A stretch of DNA of 64,000 bases from Candidatus Competibacteraceae bacterium (GCA_016699715.1 CP065007.1:3483001-3547000), one strand, 5' to 3'. Shown: positions 16,923-26,038, counted from the stretch's first letter. Numbers and translations: made by a program. The notes: generated by a model not told the origin, from the letters alone.

Positions 16923-19796
16923 ATGATCCCGCCAACACGCCATGGCTTTTTTCTAAGTCTCAAATGGAAAGCCCTACTATTGAGCAGTATAGCCCTTGTC
17001 GTGGTGACTGGCGCATTGGTAACCATTAATTATATCGAATTGCGCAACCAATTTGAACAACGCCGTACGGAATCGCAGAACCAGTATGTCCATCAGGTTC
17101 AGGGATTACTGGAGCAGTCGAGCAAACAATTACGGCAATGGAGCACGATAATCGCTTCCTTGCTCAGAATCCATGCTGATTCTGTCGATCCAGACCGGAA
17201 GCAGATGATAGCTACATTTGAGCATCTGGCGGCGATTCTGGAATTGGATCTAGGGATGGAAAGTATCGCCCTCATCTCTTCGAGCAGTCGTTTTCTGGCA
17301 ATGCATGGCCTGGAACCGGGGTCCAGTACGTGGACGACCCTCGCCCAAGTGAGTAGGCAGGTCGCGACCATGGAGAGTCCAGTTAGCCTGCTTGATTGCT
17401 CCGAGACTTGTCTACAATATGCCGTCGCACCCATCCTGGGTGTCGGTGGCGCGTTGGTACTGGGGTTGTCGCTGGCGGATATCGTGCTCGATTTTCAGCA
17501 AGTCTCCGGTACTGATCTTGGTCTGATCATCGGGCAAACTAGAACAATCCCTAAAAACAGTGATAACAAACGTTGGCTCCGACAATGGAATGTCAAAGTG
17601 GCGGCGCTTAGCAACATGAATACTAACATCAAGATCCTGCGTGCTGTGACCCAAAAACACACACTATCCGACAGTGCTAGACAATCGGTTTATATCAATG
17701 TAAATAATCGAGAATTCGAAGTTCGGCTGTTTCCGTTGCTTGGTTTTGGCGAGTGGACAGATGCATATTTGGTGATTGTTGCCGATATCAGCGATGCGAT
17801 GGCAAAAATCCGAGCCGCGCTCCAGCGTAATATCACTTTGGGAACGATCGGTTTAGTTCTTTCAGAGCTATTACTATTGGCGATACTGTGGACACCCATG
17901 TCTCGATTGCGCCGCGCGGCCGCCAACCTGCCTTGGCTTGCCGACGGTGCCTTTTCCAAGATTCGTGAAGCAATTACGGCAACAAGGCAGACACAGTTCT
18001 TCAGAGATGAGGTGAGCGTTTTAAACGATACGGCGATCGCTCTTTCGCTTCAACTCGAAACGCTGAACGACGAAGCGATGGAGCGAACGCGGGATCTTTC
18101 CAAACGGATGACCGAGATTACACAGCAGCGCAACTTTGTGAACCATATTCTGGAGACAGCTCAGACCATTATCTTGACCCAGGATCGGCTCAATAACGTC
18201 CTGAGGATTAATCCTTATGGTTTGGCGATTACTGGCTATACGCTTGCGGAGTTGCAAGAGCGGCCATTCATTACTTTTCTAGCGTATAATGAGGGCGCTG
18301 ATAGTATCCAGGAAAAGTTAACTGAGCTGGTGTCTGGCATACGGGAACATGTCGAGATGGAGTGCGATCTGTATTGCCGGGATCGCAGCATTCGCAATGT
18401 TATTTGGCATCATTCTCGTCTCAAAAACCAGATTGAGGACGACCCAATAATTTTGTCAGTGGGAATGGATATCACCGCCAGAAAAGATGCTGAATTGCGG
18501 TTAGCTTGGCTGGCGGATCACGATCCGCTGACCGGTCTTTACAACCGGCGCCGCTTCGAGCATGAGCTTAAGGAGGTGATCGCGGCGGCCAAGCGCTATC
18601 AACGCAGTGGGGCATTGCTGTTCCTTGATGTGGATCAATTCAAATATATCAACGATACCAGTGGTCATGGTGCGGGCGACCGTTTACTCCAGCGGCTCGG
18701 CGAACTACTCCTCGGCATCCTGCGCGAAGTTGATGTGATTGGTCGCTTGGGAGGCGATGAATTCGCGGTGATCCTCACACAGTCCACGAGCGAAGAAGCA
18801 GTGCAAGTGACTAGAAAAATTCTTGCCAGCATCAGTGAAATAGAATTTCAAGTCGATGATCAAATACACAAATTATCGGCCAGCATCGGTATCGCGCTAT
18901 TTCCGAGTCACGGCACCAATATCGAAGAATTGCTGGCCCAAGCGGATCTCGCCATGTATCGAGTCAAGGATAGTGGGCGCGGAGGATGGCATCTTCCGTC
19001 GGATGATGATCAGAGCCAGCGACTCATGCGTACTCGTGTGCTCTGGAAGCAACGAGTGGAGTACGCACTCGTCAACGATCGCTTTCTACTGTACGCTCAA
19101 CCGATCCTGGCGGTCCGTGACCGGACGGTCTCTCATTACGAAATACTCTTGAGAATGCAGGGCGACGACGGAGAGATAATACGGCCAAGCCAATTTATCG
19201 AGGTTGCGGAAAAATCAGGGCTGATTCACTCCATTGATCGCATGGTGATATCGAAGGCAATCCATTATCAATTCCTTGCGGAAAGACAGGGATTGCGAGT
19301 TATCTTTACCGTAAATCTATCCGCTCATGCGTTTAACAATCCTGATCTATTAAGCTATCTCAAGCAGCTTTTGCAGGAAACCAGGCTTGCTCCTCAGCGC
19401 ATTATATTCGAAATGACTGAAACGGCTGCAATTGCAGATTTGGTGGCGGCTCGTCGATTTATGGAGGCGATCAATGAGATCGGCTGCCGTTTTGCGCTGG
19501 ACGATTTTGGAACAGGATTTTCTTCATTCCAATATTTAAAGGAACTACCATTTGACTATATCAAGATTGACGGCTCGTTCATTCGAAAGCTTAGCTCGCG
19601 CACGGATGACCAGATCTTGGTTAAAGCCATGGCGGAAATAGCCCATGCCTTCGGTAAAAAGACGGTTGCCGAGTATGTGGAGGATCAGGAAACGCTCGCT
19701 CTGCTCGATAAATATCGAATTGACTATGCCCAAGGGTATCATATTGGGCGACCTGTTCCAGTAACGAGCATACTGGAAGAAAATTTGCTACATTGA
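16923..19796 (+). CDS. Membrane-bound PAS-GGDEF-EAL protein (cyclic di-GMP turnover)
   Basis: A 957-residue inner-membrane signalling protein. One membrane helix lies near residues 17-35 (ALLLSSIALVVVTGALVT) and another near 305-325 (IGLVLSELLLLAILW), enclosing a periplasmic sensor. A HAMP-like and PAS-like stretch follows, then GGDEF (RLGGDEFAVIL, about residue 610) with an RxxD inhibition site five residues before it (REVD). The EAL domain starts near 735: the EAL triplet reads EIL, but ExLxR is kept, and VNLSAH, EMTET, DDFGTG and IKIDGSF are present. Both activities are therefore plausible. Start ATG 16923 is 10 bp after the end of an IS5-type element, which probably cut off the native promoter. 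Confidence 0.9.
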   Translation: MIPPTRHGFFLSLKWKALLLSSIALVVVTGALVTINYIELRNQFEQRRTESQNQYVHQVQGLLEQSSKQLRQWSTIIASLLRIHADSVDPDRKQMIATFEHLAAILELDLGMESIALISSSSRFLAMHGLEPGSSTWTTLAQVSRQVATMESPVSLLDCSETCLQYAVAPILGVGGALVLGLSLADIVLDFQQVSGTDLGLIIGQTRTIPKNSDNKRWLRQWNVKVAALSNMNTNIKILRAVTQKHTLSDSARQSVYINVNNREFEVRLFPLLGFGEWTDAYLVIVADISDAMAKIRAALQRNITLGTIGLVLSELLLLAILWTPMSRLRRAAANLPWLADGAFSKIREAITATRQTQFFRDEVSVLNDTAIALSLQLETLNDEAMERTRDLSKRMTEITQQRNFVNHILETAQTIILTQDRLNNVLRINPYGLAITGYTLAELQERPFITFLAYNEGADSIQEKLTELVSGIREHVEMECDLYCRDRSIRNVIWHHSRLKNQIEDDPIILSVGMDITARKDAELRLAWLADHDPLTGLYNRRRFEHELKEVIAAAKRYQRSGALLFLDVDQFKYINDTSGHGAGDRLLQRLGELLLGILREVDVIGRLGGDEFAVILTQSTSEEAVQVTRKILASISEIEFQVDDQIHKLSASIGIALFPSHGTNIEELLAQADLAMYRVKDSGRGGWHLPSDDDQSQRLMRTRVLWKQRVEYALVNDRFLLYAQPILAVRDRTVSHYEILLRMQGDDGEIIRPSQFIEVAEKSGLIHSIDRMVISKAIHYQFLAERQGLRVIFTVNLSAHAFNNPDLLSYLKQLLQETRLAPQRIIFEMTETAAIADLVAARRFMEAINEIGCRFALDDFGTGFSSFQYLKELPFDYIKIDGSFIRKLSSRTDDQILVKAMAEIAHAFGKKTVAEYVEDQETLALLDKYRIDYAQGYHIGRPVPVTSILEENLLH

Positions 19797-19863
19797 TACT
19801 CTGTAAATTTTATAGAGTGCAGTTGTGCAAATCCGCATTTTTCAAATGACAGGAGGCAATAAA

Positions 19864-20151
19864 ATGGCTCATGAAGGTTATCACGAACCGATTTCGGAAC
19901 TTTCCAATGATACACGGGACATGCATCGCGCGATCATTTCGCTTATGGAAGAACTGGAAGCGGTGGATTGGTACAATCAGAGAGTGGATGCTTGCCGAGA
20001 TGAGGAGTTGAAGGCGATCCTCGCTCATAATCGGGATGAGGAAAAGGAACATGCCGCCATGGTGCTGGAATGGATTCGCAGGAGGGACCCGACCTTCGAC
20101 AAGGAACTCAAGGATTACCTGTTTACGGAGAAAAAAATCGCCCACGGATAG
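19864..20151 (+). CDS. Encapsulated ferritin-like protein (EncFtn), orphan
   Basis: A 95-residue all-helical protein matching the encapsulated ferritin family (known in Rhodospirillum rubrum), which oxidises and loads iron inside an encapsulin shell. By position against that protein, recalled from memory, the metal site residues are present: Glu30 and Glu32 in MEELEAVDWY, Trp36 and Tyr37, Glu60 and His63 in RDEEKEHAAM. AGGAGG at 19851 sits 7 nt before the ATG. The protein ends at LFTEKKIAHG, straight after the second helix. The usual C-terminal extension with an encapsulin-targeting peptide is absent, and no encapsulin gene lies on either side. Confidence 0.88.
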   Translation: MAHEGYHEPISELSNDTRDMHRAIISLMEELEAVDWYNQRVDACRDEELKAILAHNRDEEKEHAAMVLEWIRRRDPTFDKELKDYLFTEKKIAHG

Positions 20152-20525
20152 CTGTTTGTGGGTTGATGATCATTCTCGGTCGCCCTCTCCAAGCCTGGTG
20201 GGCTTTCCGTCTATTTGCAAGGCCCCCTAACGTTGCGGGTTCGAGCACCTACTGGCCAGGCTCGGAATAAGGATCGGCGGGCTATCCCGCGTCTCGTGTT
20301 CTCCGGCACGTTCGTTGTGGCATGGTAACCGGCGTGCCGGGGGCATTGGGGGATGGTTTTCCAGACGGGGAATGCTATCTTAAGGCCGCTCAGGGGGCCG
20401 GCGGGCGGCTCTGGCACCGCCGCGGTGCCTCGACCCTCGGCCCTCGACCCTCGACATACCCAACCTCGCCACGTTTCCGAAGCCTTATCAGCGACTCACG
20501 CAGACCATCCTTGAGAATCACATCC
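20152..20525. other. 374-bp intergenic region before bioB
   Basis: No gene is supported here. It holds a short tandem array of CCCTCGAC/CCCTCGGC-like units at 20428-20455, just after a strong small hairpin (GGCACCG-CCG-CGGTGCC, 20413-20429), and other GC-rich inverted segments. I searched by eye for a BirA operator (TTGTAAACC with inverted partner) and for known riboswitch cores and found none. Confidence 0.5.
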
Positions 20526-21518
20526 ATGAATGATACCGCTCTACTTTCCCAAGCCGTAACCCACGCCCGGCCACCGGTTCCCTGCACGCCGCGCTGGAGT
20601 GTCGAATCGGTTTTAGCGTTATTCGAACTGCCTTTCGCCGATCTGCTGTTTCAGGCTCAGGAAGCATTGCGCAAGCATTTCGACCCCAACGCGGTGCAGC
20701 GTTCGACCTTGCTGTCGATCAAGACCGGTAACTGCTCGGAGGATTGCGGCTACTGCTCGCAGTCCAAGCGCTACCAGACCGGGTTGGAGACGCAACGCTT
20801 GTTATCCACCGAGGAAGTGCTGGCAGCGGCCAAAGCAGCTAAGGAACAGGGCGCCGGCCGATTCTGCATGGGCGCGGCCTGGCGCGGCCCCAAGGAAAAA
20901 GACCTGCCCGCGGTCATGGAGATGGTCAGCGCCGTCAAGGCACTCGGGTTGGAGACCTGCGTGACCCTGGGCATTCTCAGGGATGGCCAGGCCGAACAGT
21001 TGAAGGAAGCCGGGCTGGACTACTACAACCATAATCTCGATACCGCCCCGGAGTTTTACGGGGATGTCGTCACCACGCACACTTATCAGGATCGGCTGGA
21101 TACCTTGCAGACCGTGCGCGAGGCTGGCTTGAAGGTCTGTAGCGGCGGCATCGTCGGCATGGGCGAATCGCGCCAGCATCGTGCCGGCTTGATCGCCAAA
21201 CTGGCCAGTCTCGACCCACCGCCGGAATCGGTGCCGATCAACAACCTGGTGCCGATTCCCGGCACGCCGCTGGCCAACAGCGATCCGATCGATATTTTCG
21301 AGTTTGCCCGCACCATTGCCGCCGCTCGCATCACCATGCCACGCAGCTATGTGCGCCTGTCGGCCGGACGGGAGCAGATGAACGAGTCCGAACAGGCGCT
21401 GTGCTTTCTGGCCGGGGCCAACTCGATTTTCTACGGTGACCACCTGCTGACCACCAGCAATCCGCAAACGCCTCTGGATAACACGCTTTTTGAAAAGCTC
21501 GGGTTGCACGGCATCTGA
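20526..21518 (+). CDS. bioB: Biotin synthase
   Basis: BioB inserts sulfur into dethiobiotin, the last step of biotin synthesis, using a radical-SAM 4Fe-4S cluster and a 2Fe-2S cluster. The radical-SAM motif is Cys70-x3-Cys74-x2-Cys77 in GNCSEDCGYCSQSKRY. Conserved blocks include RFCMGAAWRGPKEKD, YYNHNLDTAPEFY and KVCSGGIVGMGES. Length is 330 residues, typical. Start ATG 20526 gives an N-terminal extension of about 17 residues over E. coli BioB; a longer in-frame opening to 20322 lacks family similarity. First gene of bioB-A-F-C-D; bioA follows after 13 bp. Confidence 0.96.
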   Translation: MNDTALLSQAVTHARPPVPCTPRWSVESVLALFELPFADLLFQAQEALRKHFDPNAVQRSTLLSIKTGNCSEDCGYCSQSKRYQTGLETQRLLSTEEVLAAAKAAKEQGAGRFCMGAAWRGPKEKDLPAVMEMVSAVKALGLETCVTLGILRDGQAEQLKEAGLDYYNHNLDTAPEFYGDVVTTHTYQDRLDTLQTVREAGLKVCSGGIVGMGESRQHRAGLIAKLASLDPPPESVPINNLVPIPGTPLANSDPIDIFEFARTIAAARITMPRSYVRLSAGREQMNESEQALCFLAGANSIFYGDHLLTTSNPQTPLDNTLFEKLGLHGI

Positions 21519-21531
21519 ACGACGACCGCCC

Positions 21532-22854
21532 ATGACCAATGCTGACTGGTTGAATCGCAGCCTGAAAGCGGTTTGGCATCCCTGTACCCAGATGAAGTAT
21601 CACGACACCGGGGCGTTGCCGCTGATACCGGTGAACCGTGGCGCGGGTGCGTGGCTGTACGACTTCGACGGTCGGCGTTATCTGGATGCCATCGGTTCGT
21701 GGTGGGTGAACCTGTTCGGCCATGCCAACCCCCGCATCAGCGCCGCCGTGAAGGATCAGCTTGACCGGCTCGAACATGTGATTCTGGCCGGATTCACCCA
21801 CGCGCCGGTGGTGGAACTGTCGGAGCGGCTGTCGGCCCTGACCAACGGCGAGCTGGGTCATTGTTTCTATGCCTCGGACGGTTCGGCGGCGGTGGAGATC
21901 GCCCTGAAAATGTCGCATCACTACTGGCGCAATCATGCTCAGCCCGGCAAGCAGGCATTCCTCTGTCTGGCCGGCAGCTACCATGGCGAGACGCTGGGCG
22001 CGCTGGGGGTCAGCGATGTCGGTTTATACAAGGAGGCCTATGGGCCGCTGATGCATCATGCCATCGCGGTCCCTTCTCCCGATGCCCGTCAGGCCGAGGT
22101 CGGAGAGACGGCCGCCGATGTCGCGCGCCGCGCCGCGGCCGGACTGGAAGCGATGCTGGCGGCCCGGCATGAATCGGTCGCCGCGCTGATCGTCGAGCCG
22201 CTGGTGCAGGGCGCCGGCGGGATGGTGATGTACGACCCCGAGTACCTGCGGCTGGCTCGCGCCCTGTGCGACCGCTACCGGATTCACCTGATCGCCGACG
22301 AAATCATGGTCGGATTCGGCCGCACCGGCACCCTGTTCGCCCACGAACAGGCCGGCATCCGCCCCGATCTGCTCTGTCTGTCCAAGGGAATCACCGGCGG
22401 TTACCTGCCGTTGTCGGTGGTGCTGGGCACCGACGATCTGTACGGTGCCTTCTACGACGACAGCTACAACCGTGCTTTCCTGCATTCCCACTCCTATACC
22501 GGCAATACCCTGGCCTGCCGGGCAGCACTGGCGACCCTGGACATTTTCGCCGAGGACGAGGTATTGGCGCGCAACCGGCGCTTTGCCGAACGTTTCACCG
22601 ATCTGCTGGCGCCACTGGCGCAGCACCCGCGGGCGCGGCATTTTCGCCAGCGCGGCATGATCTGGGCTGTCGATATCGACAGCGCCGATCCCGATTTTCG
22701 CTTGCGTTTCTTTCGCGAGGCGCTGCAACGCGAACTACTGCTGCGACCGCTGGGAACCACGCTGTACTTTATGCCGCCCTACATTCTCGACGACGAAGAA
22801 GCAGTCTTGCTGGCCGAACGCGCGGTGGCGGCGCTGGATGCCACGCTGGCATGA
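21532..22854 (+). CDS. bioA: Adenosylmethionine-8-amino-7-oxononanoate aminotransferase
   Basis: BioA is a fold-type I PLP aminotransferase that uses S-adenosylmethionine to convert KAPA to DAPA. The PLP lysine is Lys285 in LCLSKGITGGYLPLS. Other family blocks are WHPCTQMKYHD at the N terminus, AIGSWWVNLFGHANP, FYASDGSAAVEIALKM and IADEIMVGFGRTG. Length is 440 residues, usual for BioA. ATG 21532 is preferred because the protein then begins with the typical short helix before the WHPCTQ motif. Its TGA overlaps the bioF ATG by 4 bases. Confidence 0.96.
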   Translation: MTNADWLNRSLKAVWHPCTQMKYHDTGALPLIPVNRGAGAWLYDFDGRRYLDAIGSWWVNLFGHANPRISAAVKDQLDRLEHVILAGFTHAPVVELSERLSALTNGELGHCFYASDGSAAVEIALKMSHHYWRNHAQPGKQAFLCLAGSYHGETLGALGVSDVGLYKEAYGPLMHHAIAVPSPDARQAEVGETAADVARRAAAGLEAMLAARHESVAALIVEPLVQGAGGMVMYDPEYLRLARALCDRYRIHLIADEIMVGFGRTGTLFAHEQAGIRPDLLCLSKGITGGYLPLSVVLGTDDLYGAFYDDSYNRAFLHSHSYTGNTLACRAALATLDIFAEDEVLARNRRFAERFTDLLAPLAQHPRARHFRQRGMIWAVDIDSADPDFRLRFFREALQRELLLRPLGTTLYFMPPYILDDEEAVLLAERAVAALDATLA

Positions 22855-24017
22855 TTTGGGACGAACTGGACGGGGGTCTTGCCCAACTGAGGGCGGAGGG
22901 GCTGCTGCGCCGTCGTCGTACCCTGGAGGCGCCTTGCGGTCCGGAGGCACTGGTCGATGGCCAGCGGCTGATCGCGTTTTGCAGCAACGATTACCTCGGT
23001 TTGGCCAACCATCCGACCCTGGTCGCGGCGGCGCGGGAGGCGGCCGAACGCTGGGGCGTGGGCAGTGGCGCCTCACATGTGGTGAGCGGACACCTGCGGC
23101 CCCATCAGGAATTGGAAGAACGACTGGCGGCCTTCGTGGGCCGCGAGCGGGCGCTGTATTTCGGTACCGGTTACATGGCCAATCTGGCGATCGTGCCAGC
23201 GCTGGTGGGGCGCGACGACGCCGTGTTCGCCGACAAGCTGAATCACGCTTCGCTGATCGACGCCGCCCTGCTGGCGCGCGCCGAGCACCTGCGTTATCCG
23301 CATGGTGACATGGAGGCGCTCGCCCAGCGTCTGGGACGGAGTTCAGCCCGGCGCAAACTGATCCTCACCGACGCGGTGTTCAGCATGGATGGCGATCTGG
23401 CGCCGTTGCCGGAGCTGTTCGAACTGGCTGAACGCTTCGATGCCTGGTTGGTGGTCGACGACGCGCACGGCTTCGGGGTACTCGGCCCGGCGGGTCGGGG
23501 CAGCCTCGCCCATTTCGAGTTGCCGCCCTCGCCGCGCTTGATCCTGATGGGGACACTCGGCAAGGCGGCCGGTGGGTCCGGCGCGTTCGTGGCCGGCGAC
23601 CGGTGCGTGATCGAATGGCTGGCGCAGCGGGCGCGCCCCTATATTTTCACCACCGCCGCCAGTCCGATCATGGCCGCCGTGCTGCTGGCCAGTCTGGAAC
23701 TGATCGCCGCGGGCGACGACCGGCGCGCTCACCTGCAACAGCTGATCGCCCGCTTGCGGGCCGGGCTCGCCGACCCACGGTGGTGCCTGTTGCCATCCCG
23801 GACAGCGATCCAGCCGCTGCTGGTCGGCGACAACGAAGCCGCCGTGCGGCTGTCCGAACGCTTGTTCGAACGCGGCCTGTGGGTGCCGGCCATCCGGCCG
23901 CCCACCGTGCCGGTCGGGACCGCCCGCTTGCGGGTTTCCCTCTCCGCCGCGCACGATGCCAGTCAGCTTGACACCCTCATTACGACCCTACATGACTGTG
24001 CCGATCACCCTCACTAG
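22851..24017 (+). CDS. bioF: 8-amino-7-oxononanoate synthase
   Basis: BioF condenses pimeloyl-ACP (or -CoA) with L-alanine to give KAPA, using PLP. The lysine is Lys238 in GTLGKAAGGSGAFV; other motifs are FCSNDYLGLANHPTL, GVGSGASHVVSGH and VVDDAHGFGVLGP. Length is 388 residues, normal. The start ATG 22851 overlaps the bioA stop. The frame is open upstream inside bioA, but this is only a shadow of that gene. The 3' end overlaps bioC by 26 bases. Confidence 0.96.
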   Translation: MIWDELDGGLAQLRAEGLLRRRRTLEAPCGPEALVDGQRLIAFCSNDYLGLANHPTLVAAAREAAERWGVGSGASHVVSGHLRPHQELEERLAAFVGRERALYFGTGYMANLAIVPALVGRDDAVFADKLNHASLIDAALLARAEHLRYPHGDMEALAQRLGRSSARRKLILTDAVFSMDGDLAPLPELFELAERFDAWLVVDDAHGFGVLGPAGRGSLAHFELPPSPRLILMGTLGKAAGGSGAFVAGDRCVIEWLAQRARPYIFTTAASPIMAAVLLASLELIAAGDDRRAHLQQLIARLRAGLADPRWCLLPSRTAIQPLLVGDNEAAVRLSERLFERGLWVPAIRPPTVPVGTARLRVSLSAAHDASQLDTLITTLHDCADHPH

Positions 24018-24810
24018 CCCGCCCGTCACACTGCCGGCCAAGCAGCGCATCCGGCAAGCCTTCGACCAGGCGGCGGCGACCTACGATGCCGCCGCCGATG
24101 TCCAGCGGGAGGTGTGCGACCGACTGGCGCTTTGCTGGGACCAGACCGGTCTAACACGGGATCCCGCCGCCATTCTGGACGCGGGCTGCGGTACCGGTTA
24201 CGGCGCGTTCTGGTTGCGGCGGCGCTGGCCACGCGCCCGCTTGGCGTTGATCGATTTTGCACCCGGTATGTTGGTGGCCACTCGTGCCCACGGCGCCGGA
24301 GTGGAGCGAATCTGCGCTGATATCGAATCCCTGCCGCTGGCTGATCGCGGTTTTGATCTGTACTGGTCCAGTCTGGCTTGGCAGTGGAACGATCCAGGTG
24401 GGTGCTTGGCCGAGGCCGGACGGGTATTGAAAGCCGGCGGCGTGTTGGCGGTCGCTACTTTGGGAACCGATAACTTTCCCGAGTTGCGCCATGCCTTTGC
24501 CGAAATCGATGAATACAGCCACGTACTGACCATTGCACCGCCCGAGCGCCTGCTGGCGGATTGCCGGGCTGGGGATTGGGAAATGCGGATTTGGCAACGG
24601 CAGCCGGTGCGCCGACATTATCCCGATGTGCGGACCCTGCTTCGGGCGGTCAAGGCGGTCGGAGCACGCGAGGTCGAACAGCGTCGTCCCACGCCCTTGA
24701 GCCGTGGCGCCTGGCGGGCCATCACCGCGCGCTACGAACAGCTGCGGGAAGCCGCTGGACTGCCGTTGACCTACGATGCGGTATGGCTGATCGCCACGAG
24801 AACGGGTTGA
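23992..24810 (+). CDS. bioC: Malonyl-ACP O-methyltransferase
   Basis: BioC methylates malonyl-ACP so that the fatty-acid elongation cycle can build the pimeloyl chain for biotin. The class I SAM motif is ILDAGCGTGYGAF, with LALIDFAPGML after it. The N terminus contains KQRIRQAFDQAAATYDAAA, the conserved BioC opening. The length from ATG 23992 is 272 residues; an in-frame ATG at 23956 would add 12 residues. It overlaps bioF, so the two are translationally coupled. The partner esterase (bioH or an equivalent) is not in this window. Confidence 0.94.
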   Translation: MTVPITLTSPPVTLPAKQRIRQAFDQAAATYDAAADVQREVCDRLALCWDQTGLTRDPAAILDAGCGTGYGAFWLRRRWPRARLALIDFAPGMLVATRAHGAGVERICADIESLPLADRGFDLYWSSLAWQWNDPGGCLAEAGRVLKAGGVLAVATLGTDNFPELRHAFAEIDEYSHVLTIAPPERLLADCRAGDWEMRIWQRQPVRRHYPDVRTLLRAVKAVGAREVEQRRPTPLSRGAWRAITARYEQLREAAGLPLTYDAVWLIATRTG

Positions 24811-24819
24811 GCGATTTCC

Positions 24820-25509
24820 ATGAAACAGGCTTTTTTCGTGACCGGCACCGATACCGGGGTAGGCAAGACCCATGTGACCTGTGCCTTGCTGCACGCCACG
24901 CGCCGGCGAGGTTGGACCACGGTCGGCATGAAGCCGATCGCGGCGGGTGTTGGGGATGACGGACATAACGAAGACGTCACGCGCCTGCTGGCGGCGGGTT
25001 CCATCACGCCGCCGCGCGATTGGGTCAACCCCTTTCTGTACGATCCTTTCATCGCTCCGCATATCGCCGCCCACGCGGCGGGTCGGCCCATCAGGATATC
25101 GGTGATCCAGCAGGCGTTCGAGCGTTTGCAGGCTCTGGCGGAGGTGGTGTGGGTGGAAGGCGTGGGCGGGTTTCAGGTGCCGCTGGACGAGCGGTACGAC
25201 ACCGCCGATTTGGCGCGCATGCTGGCTTTTCCGGTAATTCTGGTGGTTGGTATGCGGCTGGGTTGCCTCAATCACGCGCTGCTCACCGCCGAGGCGATTA
25301 CCCGGCGAGGGTTGACGGTGGCGGGGTGGGTCGCCAATCGCATCGATTCGGCCATGGACTGTTTCGAAGCGAATCTCGACACGCTCCGCGCCCGGCTGAA
25401 TGCGCCGTTGCTGGGGGTGCTTCCATACGGTGAAAATCCCGAGCAAGTCGCGCCGGCGCTGCGCCTATCGATTTTACCGGGTTTTAACGCTGCTCCCTCA
25501 GCGGCCTGA
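24820..25509 (+). CDS. bioD: Dethiobiotin synthetase
   Basis: BioD closes the ureido ring of dethiobiotin from DAPA, CO2 and ATP. It has the P-loop GTDTGVGKTHVT at residues 8-19, KPIAAGV (substrate lysine region) and VEGVGGFQVPLDE. Length is 229 residues, typical. Nine bases separate it from bioC. It is the last gene of the operon and is followed by a bidirectional hairpin terminator at 25539-25569. Confidence 0.95.
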   Translation: MKQAFFVTGTDTGVGKTHVTCALLHATRRRGWTTVGMKPIAAGVGDDGHNEDVTRLLAAGSITPPRDWVNPFLYDPFIAPHIAAHAAGRPIRISVIQQAFERLQALAEVVWVEGVGGFQVPLDERYDTADLARMLAFPVILVVGMRLGCLNHALLTAEAITRRGLTVAGWVANRIDSAMDCFEANLDTLRARLNAPLLGVLPYGENPEQVAPALRLSILPGFNAAPSAA

Positions 25510-25538
25510 AACGGGATGTAATGTATTGGCGGAGGAAG

Positions 25539-25569
25539 AAAAAAAGCCCGGGAATACCGGGCTTTTTTA
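25539..25569. terminator. Bidirectional rho-independent terminator
   Basis: AAAAAAGCCCGG-GAATA-CCGGGCTTTTTT forms a 12-bp stem with an A run on one side and a T run on the other. It lies between the convergent bioD and csp genes and can serve both. Confidence 0.9.
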
Positions 25570-25595
25570 GAAATCTGGACGGCCGAACGAAAAAT

Positions 25596-25808
25596 CTAGT
25601 CCTCGTCCAGGGGCTTGATATTGGTGGCTTGCTTGCCTTTTGGCCCCATGGTGACGTCGAAGGAAACCTTCTGATTTTCCTTGAGCGTCTTGAAGCCGCG
25701 CGCCTGAATCGCGGAAAAGTGCGCAAACACGTCGTCGCCGCCGTTATCGGGCGTAATGAAACCGAACCCCTTGGATTCGTTAAACCACTTGACGGTACCA
25801 GTGACCAT
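25596..25808 (-). CDS. Cold-shock-domain protein (CspA family)
   Basis: A 70-residue single-strand nucleic-acid-binding protein with the OB fold of CspA. RNP1 is KGFGFI (residues 13-18) and RNP2 is VFAHF (27-31). The start MVTGTVKWFNESKG is canonical. The roughly 230 bp upstream, before rimI, has no gene and would be a long 5' leader, as is common for cspA-type mRNAs; I see no certain cold-shock box. Which of the CspA-E paralogues it is cannot be told. Confidence 0.95.
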   Translation of the reverse strand: MVTGTVKWFNESKGFGFITPDNGGDDVFAHFSAIQARGFKTLKENQKVSFDVTMGPKGKQATNIKPLDED

Positions 25809-26038
25809 ATTGATGCATTTCCTGAGAACTAAGGGTATTGGAACAATCGGGTAGAAACCCGAACAAGCCGCACGAATTCAAGGCGGGGAAAATGACGGAC
25901 TGAATAACCAGCGGTCGTTACAGCGGACGAACAAATTCACCACTTAAAAATCATACGCACCAAAACTATAGGCGAAGCCCATCGGTAGGGCAAGTTGATT
26001 TTCGTGCGGGCCGTTTTTGCTCTTAATCCCTGTTCTCA

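Noticed and set aside
20152..20525. BirA operator or known riboswitch in front of bioB
   Set aside because: No TTGTAAACC-type inverted pair and no conserved riboswitch core could be found by eye.
22266..22850. Extended N terminus for bioF inside bioA
   Set aside because: The sequence before 22851 is only the out-of-frame reading of bioA and the family start MIWDEL fits the ATGA overlap.
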